The notes under the pieces: generated by a model | Seen by the model: only the letters and a program-made list of their open reading frames with translations | Told to the model about the DNA's origin: nothing | The model's database searches: none | Position numbers and translations under genes: made by a program | Shown: one piece after another, positions 40,801-55,800 of the stretch | How positions within the stretch are numbered: position 1 is the stretch's first letter | Layout of the letters: every line of letters begins with the position of its first letter | Assembly: GCA_002633025.1 (NCBI GenBank) | Contig: NMRB01000587.1 | Coordinates: 259,683 to 323,682 of the forward strand | Direction of reading: 5' to 3' | Source: Notospermus geniculatus | Taxonomy: Eukaryota; Nemertea; Pilidiophora; Heteronemertea; Lineidae | DNA length: 64,000 nucleotides

Positions 40801-43800
40801 GAGGCAGAAGGCTGTGATAAGCGAATGAAACGTCGGCTATTATGCTTGCTTGTCGAAGCAAACATGAGATAAACGAGATGATGAGAGAACGCGGGGAAGC
40901 TTATCGCGAGTCCACACGGCATTTCTTGCTCCAGTAGCGGAACCCCTCTTTACCGACACGTCCTGCCAGGAGGGAAGCCATGCCAGGTTGGGATGTGGTT
41001 AGTGTGCTGTGTTACTAACTGCATTGTCTTAGCAAACTGTGGATTGACCAAGTACTGACTACACCATTGGCATGATTGGCGAAGTAGTTGAACAGCCACC
41101 ACCTTTCAACCAGAAGTTCCAAAGATTCCACCCGACGTCACCGGTGTGCAAGGCAAAACCTGAATTTACCGTCGTGCCCCCCCCTCCTCAATCCATCGCC
41201 AGGCGATATTTAGGTAATGTGGGAGGAAACCGCAGTCCCGGAGAAACCTACACCAGGGTTGAACCCATGACCTCATTGGTGCAAGTGTGGATGACTCCAC
41301 TACACCACCTGGACAACCAAAAGAACGATTCTCTTGCCGAGGTTCATTATTATTTTGATGGAGAGCTACACCATGATATAACTCTCCTCGAGTTTGTCGT
41401 TATTTTTATAGTCGCCGACACAACGACAGAGTTCCTTCGTATTATTACAGCGATACGGCTCGATCGAGCAATAAACGGTTTGTCGCTCCTGAATCTTTGA
41501 GTCAGTCAAACATTTCATCACCGGCCTCACAGCAATCTAAATGACTTGTAAACATTACTGATAACAAGACGCAACTTGGTGTTAAAGGGAAAATGAGGAT
41601 TTTATGCCATGGAGATGGACTCTTCAGCCACTCATATTCCCTCACTTGAAAATATTAGGCCCAGGCATTCACAATTGCCGCGGACATTTTATTATCAGCT
41701 GATTTTTCCTCCACATCATTGTGGGACGTATCTTAATGTGTCAACATCCCAAAGATACAGAGGACCAAAGAATAAATGGCCGCCTTATCGTCCCTCTGAA
41801 GTAAATGATGCTGGCAATTGTTGGGCTGCAAATGACCGTCACTAAGATTAGGAAGTTATTTCATAATATCTTAACACCATCATTTGGTGAATGCCTTCAT
41901 CTCGGGCTTGTAAATTGAAAATGGTTTCTTTCAATGAGAGAAATACTGAATTATCTCTTGTGATATGGGATGGAAATGTGATTGACAATAGATGGCGCTG
42001 CTTGTAAGCAGACATCTCGTATGTCATTATTCGTTTCCTTGAAAATTAATTATTTCCTTTTATTTACATGACGTAACAGATATAAAATCCATGGACTTAT
42101 GCGGTAGAGAAGGCAATGAGGACGGCGCAGTACTAGCACCACACGGCGTCGCTGCCAGCGTTGTGACCAAAATGTCGTTTTTCTAACGTTATTTCCATTT
42201 ATTTCTGGCATGAAAATAACCCGTTTGTTTTGGTCACCCGAGAGTAAAACTTACATCATCGTGTAGCAGATGAAATTTTCTTTTAATCTCATTACGTTTT
42301 TTCTTAAAATAAGAGACACGATGGCGATAATAGCAACGTTTTTGTGTCATTATTTCTGTAGAAAAATGTACAGGTCATTTTCTCATGACGCAACGTCAAC
42401 ACCTAAAATGACGTCAATGACGTCGCTCAGGTCACATCGCTCGCAGCGCCGACCTGTCGGGATAAAAAAATTACGCCATCCTCATTTCTCTTTGACAATG
42501 TAGATTTTTTCCAGATGATCTGGTTTCCCCCTACATTTTGCAAATATTGCCTAGTATTTTCTGATAATCAGGACGCTTCCAAGAGTTGGCGCTTGCACAG
42601 TTTCTGAAATTATATTTTCAACAGAGATGGCTGGTATGGATGGCATTTCCCCCCTCGGCCACTTTGATTGGTTTAGAAGAGAAGGGATAAAGGGTGGGTG
42701 ACGTCGGGTTAACACAGGTCAATCATTGTTCATTTCCTGCCTGACATAAATACCTCCGAATGAAAACCTCTGTCAATTTCATATTCTCATTCACTCACAG
42801 ATAAATACCGTATAATTTTCCTCTCCATGACAAATGTAAAACGCGACTCCGAGAATGGACCAAGAAAATCACCCCTCCCTCGTCCTATACATCACCGTGA
42901 ATTATAGGTTGGCCTAAATAATGCTATTGTAATAGCAACTTGTCAGAGAGACTGAGAGATTGCCTTTGTAATGCTGGACAAATTAAGAAAGTGCACTCGT
43001 GGATTAATCACGGCTAAACGCGAGCTTTATGCAGAGATCATGAGAGTCATATCACGGACAGGTCCGAGACCGATGGAGGGATTCAATTTTCTAAATTAGT
43101 TAGAACGACGGTTGTCTTAGCGGAGTTGAGTTAAGATAAATGGTGTGGCGACCGGCCTGTCTCAGCAGCAAGATGAGGATAACAGAGGTATAATCTAGAT
43201 AATATTGGGTAATCGCTTCGGGAATTAACGGGATGAAAATATGTCATTTTGGATGACGAATATGGCGCATCGGTTCTGGTCAGGCAAATAATGGCGGCTT
43301 GTTGCGCTGATTAGTCATTAATTATTTGTGATACATTATGATACAATACGTCCACAACTATTGACGATATACAATAAGTCCAGTCGCATACAAAGACCAT
43401 CCAGCACCTGTCTTGAAGAGTAGCCCGGTGCCTGTCTGGAGAGTTGCCCAGCACCTGTCTGGAGAGTCGTCCAGTGCCTGTCTGGAGAGTTGTCCAGTGC
43501 CTGTCTGGAGAGTTGCCCAGTGCCTGTCAGTGTCTGGAGAGTCAAATGATAGCATAAACTTGGACGACACTGCGAAATTCTGTGCTGTCAAAGTGCAACT
43601 CACTATCACATTAAAAACAGCTTTGACTGAGAAATCAAACCTGTACCCTCCGCGGTGACAGGCACTGATTATTGCACTACACCACTCTGACAGCCCTATT
43701 ACAAATCAAAGAGGTAGCACCCTAAGACTTTTATACGGAGATTCCAGCAAATGTCGTCATGATTGGTGATTAATTAACATGATCTTTGTGTCAAGTAAGA

Positions 43801-46800
43801 CTATCACCAGCAAGTGAACTGATTAGAACCGTGCCCGAGGCCAACCCAAGATAACTCAAGCATTCTGTCTGCACTCACCAACGATGACACTTTTAATTTT
43901 CCAGTGTTTAATCAAGAATGACAAAGGCAATGGAGAGATAAAGAGACCATCATTTACTTACATGCTGTACAAGTGTCGGTGGAATTCAAGATATCGTCGT
44001 CGGAGGCGACCGAGAAATGGAAAGAAAAGAACAAATGTTAGTTCAAGATGAGGACAAGAAAATGAATATATGTTTCTCGTCTGCTCCATTTCGATTCTCT
44101 GCAAGGCAAAAGATTGTTTTATCTATTGTGCATGACTCATTCTCTGGGGTTTTCATGATTTCTAAAGCAGTTTGTAACAGAAATGGTTGTTGCCGACATC
44201 AAACTTCAACTTTGTAAGAACAAGGAAGAAGATATAGGCGCCTTGTACCTGACAAGAAACATGCAATTATTTGCTTGGCCTCGCCAACGTCAGAAGCCCG
44301 GAGACAGAGGCTAACCAAACACATCGACCGACAGACGACGACAACTCATACAGCTGATCAGCCAGGAGAGAAGAGACGCCATGTTGGATCCCTTCGGCTA
44401 ATTGACATATAAGGGACAGGTTTTTTACGTTGAAAAAAACTGCAGGTGACTTTTAGATCATGGCTTACAAGGGCTTTATGTCACAACGCCTCTATTAGCG
44501 GATATAACTTCCCATATTCTGCCAAAGTAAGGCAGTCGTGATGTCATACAGCTCCAGATAAGAACTACAAGCCGTGTTGATCATGTTCATAACTTGTAAT
44601 CACGCTGACATCTGACATGTCGGAAGACGAACTCACAAACGTTCTCACTGGCGTGAAAAACCAGGAAATCCATTCACAAAGCTTATCTTGCAAATTTGGG
44701 GCATCTTGAGTTGGTAACGTCATGTTCACCAATGTTTGATCTGACAGGAGTTCCATGTCGATGATCAGTAACGCTACGACAAACACATCCGCTACGATAC
44801 CAGCGCCGGTTCTCGCCATTTTGTCTTCATCAAACCGTCGACACTAATGAAAACATCGCCAAACAATGACTGCTTTCAAACCGGTACCACCTTAACGAAA
44901 CTTAATCTGGTTTTACGGACGATCTGCATATATTTATCGCTAGGGAGCAGTTGTTAGGAAAATGAGATTTGATTTCTAGCGAGATTGTTATGGCGTTTCG
45001 ATTGGTCGCTACGAGTCGGACAATACCCGCCAAGCCGCGGCAAATCTCCGCACATCATCATTGTAGACTAACCCGATCAGAATCAATTAAGAGGGAGAGG
45101 GCTATTCAAGTATTGTCCGTTATTCATGACACCGTCGGCCAATTTATTTAAGCTATTTCATAAAGTGGTATTTTCCACTTAAACAGACTCCCTGATACAA
45201 TGCTTTGTTCGTTAATCCGCTCACAGTTGTGACTTAGCGGAGACGGTCAAACATGTCAAATGAAATGTATTCAGGGCGCCTTCATTGTATAATGAGTCCG
45301 TGAAAGGCGGCATCGGATGTGACCAACAAGGTTGCGTGCCGTTTAATCTGAATGCCAGCGCCACTGATGTAAAAATCGTTTTGCTTGTAATCTAATGCTC
45401 TTTCAGATCAATTAGTTTCAGGGACTTTAAAGCGAGTGCCCTCTGCACAAGAAAGTTGGAACTAGAATACGAGAAAAGCTAGAGACAGAGAGAGATCTAC
45501 GTCCAGCGACTTGACCGAGGCCTCAACCACAACAGAACAGGAGGGACACCAGCCCTCCAACTCATCCTGAGAACATGAGGGGGTCTTAGCGCTCGCTCCC
45601 TTCGTCACCACACGGTGACGAAGGGAGCGAGCGTTAAGAACCCCTCATGTTCCCAGGATGCTCCAACTCGGGCGATCTCTACATGTGACATGGGTACATG
45701 AACTCTATACTCACCGATCGAGAATTAACTGGAGCTTTGTATTTCCCCGCTAATAACTTGACCACATCTGGCTGACCGTGTTTACAAGCCCAGTGGAGTG
45801 GAGTCTGAAAGAGAGAACGAAATCACATCAAACTTGATGCTGTATGGCGATCTTTGAGATGGAAGGACTTTCTGGCATTTGAGCCAGAACACCATTTCAA
45901 GAGTGACCAGCAGGGCAGCTAACAGGTAGATCTGGCTCAAAGATGACATCTTATAACCACGTCTGTGACTGGTCATTACCATCGTTTGGGAGGAAAGGGA
46001 TAAATTCATGGCCACAGGGTCCAGAGAGCTGGACTGGAGTCTGGGTAGGAGGAAACCTGCAGGATGGTGGAGATAAGTTACCAGGCGGCACCGCTGAGCA
46101 CTTCTAGATACTGCCAGAATAGGTCAAGCACCCCGTAAACGTCCCACCACCCACCAGCACAAGATCATGAATAAATTACTCATATATCATGAGATTTAAC
46201 CATACTTAGCATAAGTTCACGCATCCCTCATGCCAGACCCGGGGCTCAGCAAACCCTCCCACAACCAAAGGCTAAAGACTGAACATTTAATCACCATTTT
46301 CTGCTCATAATCCTTACGAGAATGGCCGCATCAATTTGTGAATGTCAGTTTTACTGACGGAGAACAGTGGACATGAACGCCGTCTGAGCCGAGTGTAATG
46401 TGGGCCTCGCATTCAAAGTGCTATAAAATTAAATCTGTTTTCAACGGCAACAATTTTATGCTTCAAGTTACAATAAATGTAATTTATAACGACTGATGTT
46501 TTCTATCTGACCTTAAAGGCAATTAGATATTTTTCAAATTATCATTCAGAATTTCGATAAAGGTTTGAATGGAAAATTGGCTGTCAGATCAACAAGTTTA
46601 GACCCACTCCCACTTATTTCAGAAAACAGCAGCAGCAACGATCCAAGGAAATAGTTGCTGAAGGCAGAATGTTGCAGGCACAAAACAGCTGACTGGCAAT
46701 AAAGTGGCAGGGACTTCCACCTAACTTTCTTTCCCCCTGTTTAGGATGCCAGAGGAGACACCACTGACCCTATGACCCAGCACCACCGTCGATATCTCCA

Positions 46801-49800
46801 CAACAAAACACCGCCAAAAATACAAGCGGGGTTCGCCGATAGACGACCGTGCGGCATTTCTGGGCCATTTCCTCTGTAATCACAAGGAATTAATGCAATC
46901 AAAAGATCACGATGCGATTTTCTCCCCCCGCCCGCGAGCTCAGAGGTCCTGATAAAACATGTGTATGCAAATCATGGCGATGCGTGTTTGATACGGGAAA
47001 CATTTGCCTTGCAAATGTCAGGTTTTCACACGAAAGATGGATAAGGACCGTTTATCGTTAATTCATCAACTCTTCACTTTCTTACGGCGTGTTAAGACGC
47101 TACTTTTTAAGGGAAGTCATTTTTTGGGAAAAAATCTATCTGGACGTTTAAGCTTACAGTCAGGTGATTATGACGGACCAGGACCTTGTTGGTATTCCGC
47201 ACGAAATGTTACTTTTTTAAGGTTGGAAAAACAATATTGGTGAAGCAGTTAGGGGCAAGAAAGATCAGCATTTTCTGTTGTTGCCCAGGATGACTCCATT
47301 TAGCTGCTTATGCCTGCCATAGACAAGTCAAATTTTCATCACATTTTCTGAATGTGCTCAATAAGTCTTGCATGTCGGTGTCTACATTTAAGCCCCAGGC
47401 CCGGAATCTGTATATCGAAAGAATTGTATGAAAAATTTCACCGAATACAGCAAGCATTACTCATGTGGTTCTACCAAACTCAAATCATCATAATGCTGAT
47501 TGCGAGCTCGTGGAATTCATTACAGCTTCAGGAAAATGATTCAGGTGTGGAAGGACTGGAAGTCCTAGCAATGAAGGTCCTAATAACAATAGTCTGCAAT
47601 TGTAAAGTCATATTTAAATGGTCGTGGTGTCTAGTGATATATCCTAATATCTTTGAACAATGAAACCGGACATGGATGATTCCTGGGGGACTCAGATTCC
47701 TGTCACACTGGCATCATTCGACTTATGTTATGTTACCAAGATGATCTACGAACCATAACAACAAGATCAAAGCTACCGCCATATTTTGCCAATCAAACAT
47801 AAACGCCATGTTCCAACTGATTGTTGAAGTCATTAGACGGAATTCCCATATCAGATTATATTTGAATAATGATGGAAACTCATCATCCAGGACCTTTTTT
47901 TCAAAGTCGGTAAGATCACCATCCGAAAAGACAACTTTCTTACAATCATTATCAATTTGATGCTGATGATGCTGGGCCGAATGGAAACCAACGTGTACGC
48001 CGATAAAGTCATGCTCATTTAGATAAAGATTTGCGCACGGCCAACAGCACCTCAACAAAGCGATCACAGACCGTTCAGCAGGTAAGACAGCGATACGGGA
48101 GACCAGAAAAAATTGCCATGAATACCTTACACCAAGTTGATGGGAATAATGATGAAGTTCCTAACGCTGATTATTTTTTTGCAGATAATTTCTTTCATTT
48201 TTTGGACAGCATCGTGTAAGTTTTTGACAATGGTGCGTAAAGTGGTGTAGTGCTTTGGACTTCTGTCTGAGATGCATTGGTTCGATTCCCTGTACAGTAC
48301 AGTTCTTAGAATTTGAATCATGTGTGGAGGGCACAACACAGCCTTATTGGGAAAATAAAGCAGGAGAAAACCAGAGGGTTGGAGAAAACATTCAAATCAG
48401 TCAAATCATGAGGCAGATAGGAGCCCCCCCCCTTTAGTAAGACCCTGCACGGCACCGCTATTTCAACCCTAAAAACATCAAATCTCGATAAATTAAGATT
48501 TAAATCCTCATTTACAAATCCTCAAATTAATCGGTCAATGGTTATTAGTTAAAGAGTTCAATTCCAACAAAATCCACAAACATTTACATAAATGAACAAT
48601 TTAGCATCATAAAATGGTCCATGCTAATTTTTGAAGTCAAAACTGGACATAAGCTCGCAGTGATTAATATTAATAAAATTTGCATCTCAATTACATCACA
48701 CCTCCACAAATTGGTCCACGACGGATCCTACTCGCCTTATGTTCTTGGTACGCACCGCTGAATTTAATCCAACAATAACATTTTGAACGTATATTTCCTG
48801 ATGAGAGTTAAGTCAACAAGCAGGAGCTGATCGACAAAGCATTTGAATTCATGGGCCATTAAAAGAATATTGTGAGCCAGGACCAAATATGGCATTGTGG
48901 CTCTGTAGACAAGTTGAAATTCTTGTGCAATCTGACATCAACTTTCGTCAAAAAACTCTAATGAAAACGAAAATCACCCAAGCCCACATGTGTGAATAGG
49001 CCTAGGTGCATTTTCCCTCAAAACGATGTTCAAATTTTGACACTCTGCTAGAGGTCTCATTTAGTTCAGCAGAGAGCACACATCATAACACGACAAAGCA
49101 TTATGGTGAAAGAAAATGTAGCAAACCTCAGGGTATAGGGAGACTGTTACAGATCTTCATCATTAGGCCACTTAAAATTAATTTCTTGTTTTACATCAGT
49201 CATTTTTGAAAAATCGGAGGAGTAGGGCAATTTATATTTTATATTTTATATTTTCCTGAAAAATTAGGGAGACAAAGTTAAGGTTTAAAATGATGAACAA
49301 ATGCTTTATTTCAATGCCTGTGAATGTCAGCACATGTGTACCTTCTAGAAAAATAGACATAAAACTCTTCCCAGGGTGCTTTACATGGTAGTTTCCTCTC
49401 TTCATTTTCCACACTAGGCCTATGGACCCTCAGGAAGAGGACGAAACTCTACTCGAGTTTATTAAAACTTAAACNCTTTCTCAAAAGAATTTGGCCAGTC
49501 AGGTCACAATGAGGGAGACATGTCTGTTTGTCGTCAATCGCACAAAACGGCAGGAAAAACCACGCTATCGTTAATCAATCATGAAGATCAGAAACATGTT
49601 TTAAATCCGCTGTAAATGAAACTAACAAAACACGGCCACAAAAAGTTTGAGAATTCAGAAATCATGCAGACAGAACTGCCTTTTTTTCATCCTATTTTGA
49701 TTGAGAAGAAAGGCACCCCTCCTATCTGGTCCCGTATTGTAATCTGATACCTTCCCCATGCAAACATTTCAAAACCTCTTTGTCACAAATACATGTATGA

Positions 49801-52800
49801 AATCGTGTCGGTGAATAATTACACTCCGTTTACAAAACGTTGGTTTGAAAAGAAACATTGAAGATGTGACATTTAGCCAACGTGTCGGGACATTGACTTG
49901 GACAAATTCCACCAAAGTTGGCCCACAAATTCCAAAGTAATTCAACAGAAAATGTACATGAAGGTACAACCTCACATGAAACGGAATGACGAAAATGAAT
50001 ACATTATAGAAAAGTGAAAGGAAATTTCGTATTTTGAGATTGCATTGAAGTTTGTTTACCACCTGTGGAGGGAGTTGACGACACTGTCAGCACGACACAT
50101 TCATCAACGTCTTGTCTGACAAGGCAAAAAGGAGAAGAACCGCCATTAATACTCTGATGAGAGAACACCTTCGTGACATTTTTTGAAAAGATGTGAATCA
50201 ATAATGACCAATCTGATACCTACCCAGGCCTAATTACTGAGTTAAATCATCAGGATCTAAGGCTTTTCTCTCTCGACATCAAAAAGGCTGTCACACACCA
50301 CTTGCCACTTTAATACAGTCCCCAAAGCCTTTCACACAGATCTTCAGGGAAACTTCAGGAGTAGGCCTAGTTCATTCAGGGCATTACTTGATCTGCCCTA
50401 TAAATCATGTCCAAATGAAAGTAACAGGAGACACACCACAAATCTCTTTCCCTCTTTCCACCGGACATTTAGCCAAGGGGATATCTATCACATAATAATA
50501 AATGACAGTGAAATGTAAGGATTTTCAGGTGAAAAAGAAAGATGGCTGTTTTCCCACCAATATCAAATGTGGCTCACAAATTTGCCAAAACGTGTCATTT
50601 TTCAGCCTTTCTTGTCCGAGGTGAGAGGTCACAAATGACATGACAAACAGAATGTACTTTTCATGTCAGCATCCGTGGTCCAATCACACGACCTTGGTAA
50701 GATGATAAGGGGTTATACACCCAGGGATGGTTCTTCAATACTGAGGGGAGGCAGTGTTGTATCGTAATGTGTCATTATTGCTACACATTGTAGCCAGATT
50801 ATAAAGGAAAACATGCCATGTGTTATTAACTTGTCGTTTTGGGTGTGAATGTGCTACATTTGTGACATGGTCATTGCTGCGGTCCATTTCAAGCCAAAAA
50901 GACTGAAAACCAGTGTGCATTACATCCAAAAATGTACAATGACCAGGACAGTTGACACTGACCCCACAATACCAGATGAATAAGGACAGGGAGTATGCCC
51001 CACAGGTGAGTCGGCAAAGCGGCCTTATTGAAATTCAACTTGTGGCGGATGTTTTGAGGGTTTCACCAACAGGTCAGCGAATGGAAACTGAGGGAGAGCC
51101 TCGGGCATGAATTTCATACAACTTTTTCTTCACACGTTCATCAAACTTAACAAATTGTGGCATTTTCTTCTCAAATAACATTGATGTTACCGGTAATTTT
51201 CATCAACAAGGTCACCAAATTCACACGGTGTGATCATTTTACTTTTCTGCCCCCACAGCACAAAGTATTATCAGTGTTTTTAGTTACATACTGCAGCAAA
51301 GACCGAACAAGTTGCCAGTTCACGCCCCCACCTGGGAGTGGAGGGGAGAACTAAGTCCGAGTTCGACACATTCTTCATGTGATACAGAAGGCCACTCACA
51401 GTCACTGAAAAGGAGGTCAGGTCTACAACGGGTGATCGAACTCAGAACCCCCGAGGTGACAGGTGCCGATGTTTCCACTAGGCCACTCTGACAGCCACCT
51501 GGTGGTGATGTGGATAACTACAGACTCTGATGGATGATTTGTATGACCCCTCGGCCGATGAAATATCAGAATGATAACATATCGTGGCAATCCTTTACAA
51601 TGACCGATCACCTGACATCGGGGGAAATAGCCGCCGAGATCGTGGCACAAAAAACACTCACAATGGCCGCAAAATTGTTTGGAAATAACAGGATAATTCC
51701 CTAATTATGACACATGGCCGTCATAATGAACAGAACTTGTCAGGAATAATAACAAAATAGAAAATGAATAACTCTTGTGAATCTTTGATACTACAGATGC
51801 AATTTTGATCTGACCAGAATAATTTTGATTGAACAGGCGCAATTTTGGTATCGGACACGAGTGTTTTGTGCTCGTGACAGAAATTGCTGAGAAATGGATC
51901 GCCGCGATTGAGTGGGGAAGATGTCAAATGTAATGCCAGCAAAGAAAACGAGTTTAACGCAAATTATTCTCAGGAAATAAATGAGATCGTGACAAAATCT
52001 GACAAGATTGGGGGTTGAATATTTAGGCCAAATGAAATTTACCAGGTTCCTGTCTACCAGGTGTCACTTTCACTGACAATCACATCCTATTTGGCCGTTT
52101 TGCCGTTCCCCCGGTATTCAAGCAGTCAATACCTGGCTGTCATAACAACGACAGCGGTCTCGGCCATTTTTTAGGATGTCCGAACTTGTTCACAATGGCT
52201 ATCATATAAATGCCAAGATCGAACATTTGTCCAGCATTTTTACCATGATTGGTGATCAGAATCCTTTCAGACGGCGGGGCACAAAAGATGGAGAGGAAAA
52301 AGTCGGGAAAAGTGCTTGGGGTCAGCAGGTCAAGGTCAAATCAAGCTTGATGTACCCTTCAAGGAATTCGTACTCATATATTATTTCACTCCACTTACTT
52401 ACTAGTACATGTATTTGCTAAACCGAGGCACTAAACCTTTATAATTCAATGAAACTGCCATAACTTGTTTCTGACTCACTCAAAATGCTGATGTGCTCAC
52501 ATCCTCACTGAGCACGGAGCCTCATTTTGGATTTCGTGGCACGTTTTAGAACCAATCTTGATCACGGAAGATCCGATAAATGCTGCATGAACTAGGTCAT
52601 GGGCAAAATCTATCTGAAATCATGACTTTGTAGGCCCTGGAGGACAAGGCCTAGTTTGTGACAATACTCATATGTGTGCCAGGGGCGTTAATGTAAATTT
52701 TGTCCGTAAACTGGTGCAGCCTAATCATAGATGATGAAAATAGATACTTACATACTGAAGTTATCGAAGATGAATCGAAATTCCACACATTCATCGAGGA

Positions 52801-55800
52801 CAATCGGAATCCGAAAACAGCCGTAATTGGTGACCAATCAGAACGTCGACGGAGCAACGGGCATGAAAAATGAAGACAAATGATTTGTTAGTCACCAGAA
52901 GGTGTTTGTAACATTATGAAGGTGAACGCTAACGAAGAGTTCTGATCTTTTTGACAGTGTGGTCTGAAAAGAAGGCCCAGGTGGGTTGCCAGGATGGTGT
53001 AGTGGAAACACTGGATTGCCTCCTTTGAGGTCATGAGTTCAATTCCCCGTCATGTATTTTACATGTGATTGAGATGACTCTCATGGACATGCAGTGGAGG
53101 TCTCACCGGGGGCCCTGTTTTCTACTGCATTTGCTTAAATCACCTAATATGGCTAATTATTCATATTTGATACTCAATTCTTGTTCATTTTGCATTTTTG
53201 GCCTGCGTTTGCGGTTTCCCAACACACCCCAAACCTAAATTGATTCATAACTTAAAATCAGTACCTCAAAATTCATTCCCCTCAGGGTGCATGAGCTTTT
53301 TGACCCTTTAAACACTAGTTGTCAAGGTTTTTGACCCCCTTGAGAAGTATTAGAATTACAACTGGAAAATGAATTCCAAATGTTAGCAGACCCAGGTGTG
53401 ATCAATCATGACACAGGGGTAGGAACTCAGACAGGGACACAAAACATGCTGCCCTACAAAATTGACTTGAAGAAATCCGCAATTTGCTTGCCATCAATCG
53501 AGCTTGTGTTATCAGGGGGACATAAACGCCAAGATGTGCTACCAAACGTGATTCAAATTCACAGCTCATGATGAATTCATTCTTTACGATAAAGAAATCG
53601 CGACAGTAGCGTCATCAATCATAGCAGGACAATGGTGCCAGCGTGCGACGCCACAAACGCGCCTGTCAAACAATTCACCTATCATGCTAGCAACACCTTA
53701 ATGAGAGTTGATTTCATAGCACTTGAGTCAACCTCAGATATAATTTTCTCACTTGGGAGTCGGGTGTAATTTACTCATTTTGAAGTCAAAGATTTTTGTG
53801 TTCATGATTTGATCCTTTGCTGCCATTATTTGGAAAAGGCCAAACGNAGGCCACACTTTTTTTATTCTTTGGTTTACGGGCCCGCCGACGTGGCAAAATG
53901 CCATTCCGAAAAAAAAATAAAATTGGGAAAATCAGTTTGTTTTATTTCCGCCGAAGTTCAAATGAGGTCTTCTGAGAAAAAAACAAATAAATGGAGTTGT
54001 TTTTATTCCCGCCGACCTTGATTTCAGCAGTCACGACAGCTAAAAATAAACAAAACCAACTGGCGTATGTCTATTTCCCGGCAGCGAGGACGGAAAGAAG
54101 CAGAAAAGAGGCATTTATAAAGAATTTATTTGGTTTTTTATTTCCTCCGATTTGTCTAACTTGTCATTCTGAAGCTGAAAATGAAAAAAATGAACTGAAC
54201 TGAAGTTTTTTTTAATTTTTATTCCGTCCTCCGTACCTGGGCTCAAAATCTTTGTGCCCGTAAACCAAAGGATATAATAACCGTGGCCTAATGAATAAAA
54301 CATCGCATGATTTATGTGAAATGGTGCATACTTTTCACATTTTGATCCCAAAAAGAATAAACATGGTTTATTCACAGTTAGGAATAGTTTGAATATGTTC
54401 TGTTGTGACATTCTGAAGATCCTTTAACTGTACAAGAAGACCCCCTGACCTGAACGGAAATTTATGATCGAAAATTAGCATAACTTTATCTTTGATCTTG
54501 TAACACATGAAAATCCCTGAATGGGACGGTGTTGTTCCGATTATATCGAGATCCGGTCTTAAATGTTCAGTGGACGACTTTTGCCTTTTTGCCACACACT
54601 AAATCACAAAATCGTGAAAAATGTCAACAAGTGTATTTAACAAAGTGTTTTTGGAGCAAGGGTTCAAAAACCGCAGTAATAAATTACATGTATGTGTCAG
54701 TGCTTTCTGCCACGTGTGAATTCATGTACGAACTGATGTTACCGACTTTCAAACCCAAATAGTTTGCAAACAAGTTTCAAATCAAAAGAATCTTTCAGTG
54801 AAATAAATAGTCACAAAAACTGGTGACAATTTTAGAACTGGTACAAAGTTGAACAAACATTTTTTTTAATATATGATGTTCCAACGGTAAATTCTTGGCA
54901 CGAAGCATAACAAAAGTTGACACAACTTGTAACAGGTCTTTTCAAACCCATACACTGGTCATGAATTTACATAACGAAGTTGGTTATTTATGGGCTTTGT
55001 CTGATGTCAAATCTATACAAATCGTCTGATCATAAATTGTCTTTGTTGAAAAAATCAACACCAAAATAATCGTTTTACGACGATCCGCTGTCTGACCTTA
55101 ACACCTTCACATTGATGTCAAGATCATGGGAACACGCTCATGACACGCTAACCAAAATATTATCCAAGTTTCCTAAAATATACTACATGTACATGTACAT
55201 GTTTTCTTTAGGGAGACTTCTACATGTAAGATATTGAGTTGAGAGCAATGAACTCTAACTTGGCTCATTATGGATTCTTTAGAAATTATTCAGCAATCTG
55301 TATATGTAGGAGGAAACTGGAGCCCCCCGAGGAGACCTACACTCTCAGAGGGAGCCACCCTCTGCATCACGTGAGTACTGCAGGGATCGCGTTAAGGTGC
55401 GTCCATGCGTCCCTGGACGCATGAAATCAACTTCAGACGCAAATTGAGAAGAAAAGCTTCCTGCAAAAACGTCCTCCTGAGATATTTAGGACGCAACGTA
55501 AGACGCCTATTTTTTTCATTCTTGCAACTGAAAAACGTCCATGCCAATATCGACGTATGAATTTTTAGGATCTCTGAGGAAAAACGCCCGCCCCTAGGCC
55601 TATTCGCCGTCTCCGCGTTACCACGTGCGAATGTGCCACATTCGGAGTCAAACAATGCAGCTTGATTTGAGTTATACCCACGCTCCCAGGTGTTTGTACC
55701 GTACATCACATGTGCAGAAACGTGAAGTTTGGAACGAGGTAGATCCCGGACATGCAAAACTGAGGTAAAACGAAAATGGCGGCGATCAAGCGGAAGGCGA

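Larger units (their letters stand above)
19825..45714 (-). other. SOWAH intron 8 (25.9 kb)
   Basis: A very long intron filled with repeats: foldbacks at 23044, 31487 and 32348, a 756-bp tandem duplication at 27230, minisatellites at 25761, 28893, 39790 and 43405, two CAGGG-type elements at 37511 and 37913, a paired element at 40027/42145, SINEs, and a 116-base gap. No convincing nested gene was seen. Confidence 0.7.

Noticed and set aside
46740-46884. Possible plus-strand exon after CCCCCTGTTTAG
   Set aside because: The acceptor is good and 43 codons are open to a stop, but no other exon of such a gene was found and the residues match nothing known to me.
47998-48020. Minus-strand HDFIG as the missing SOWAH micro-exon
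   Set aside because: It lacks the Thr and the aromatic residue expected, the donor would be GTACAC, and there is no pyrimidine tract before it.
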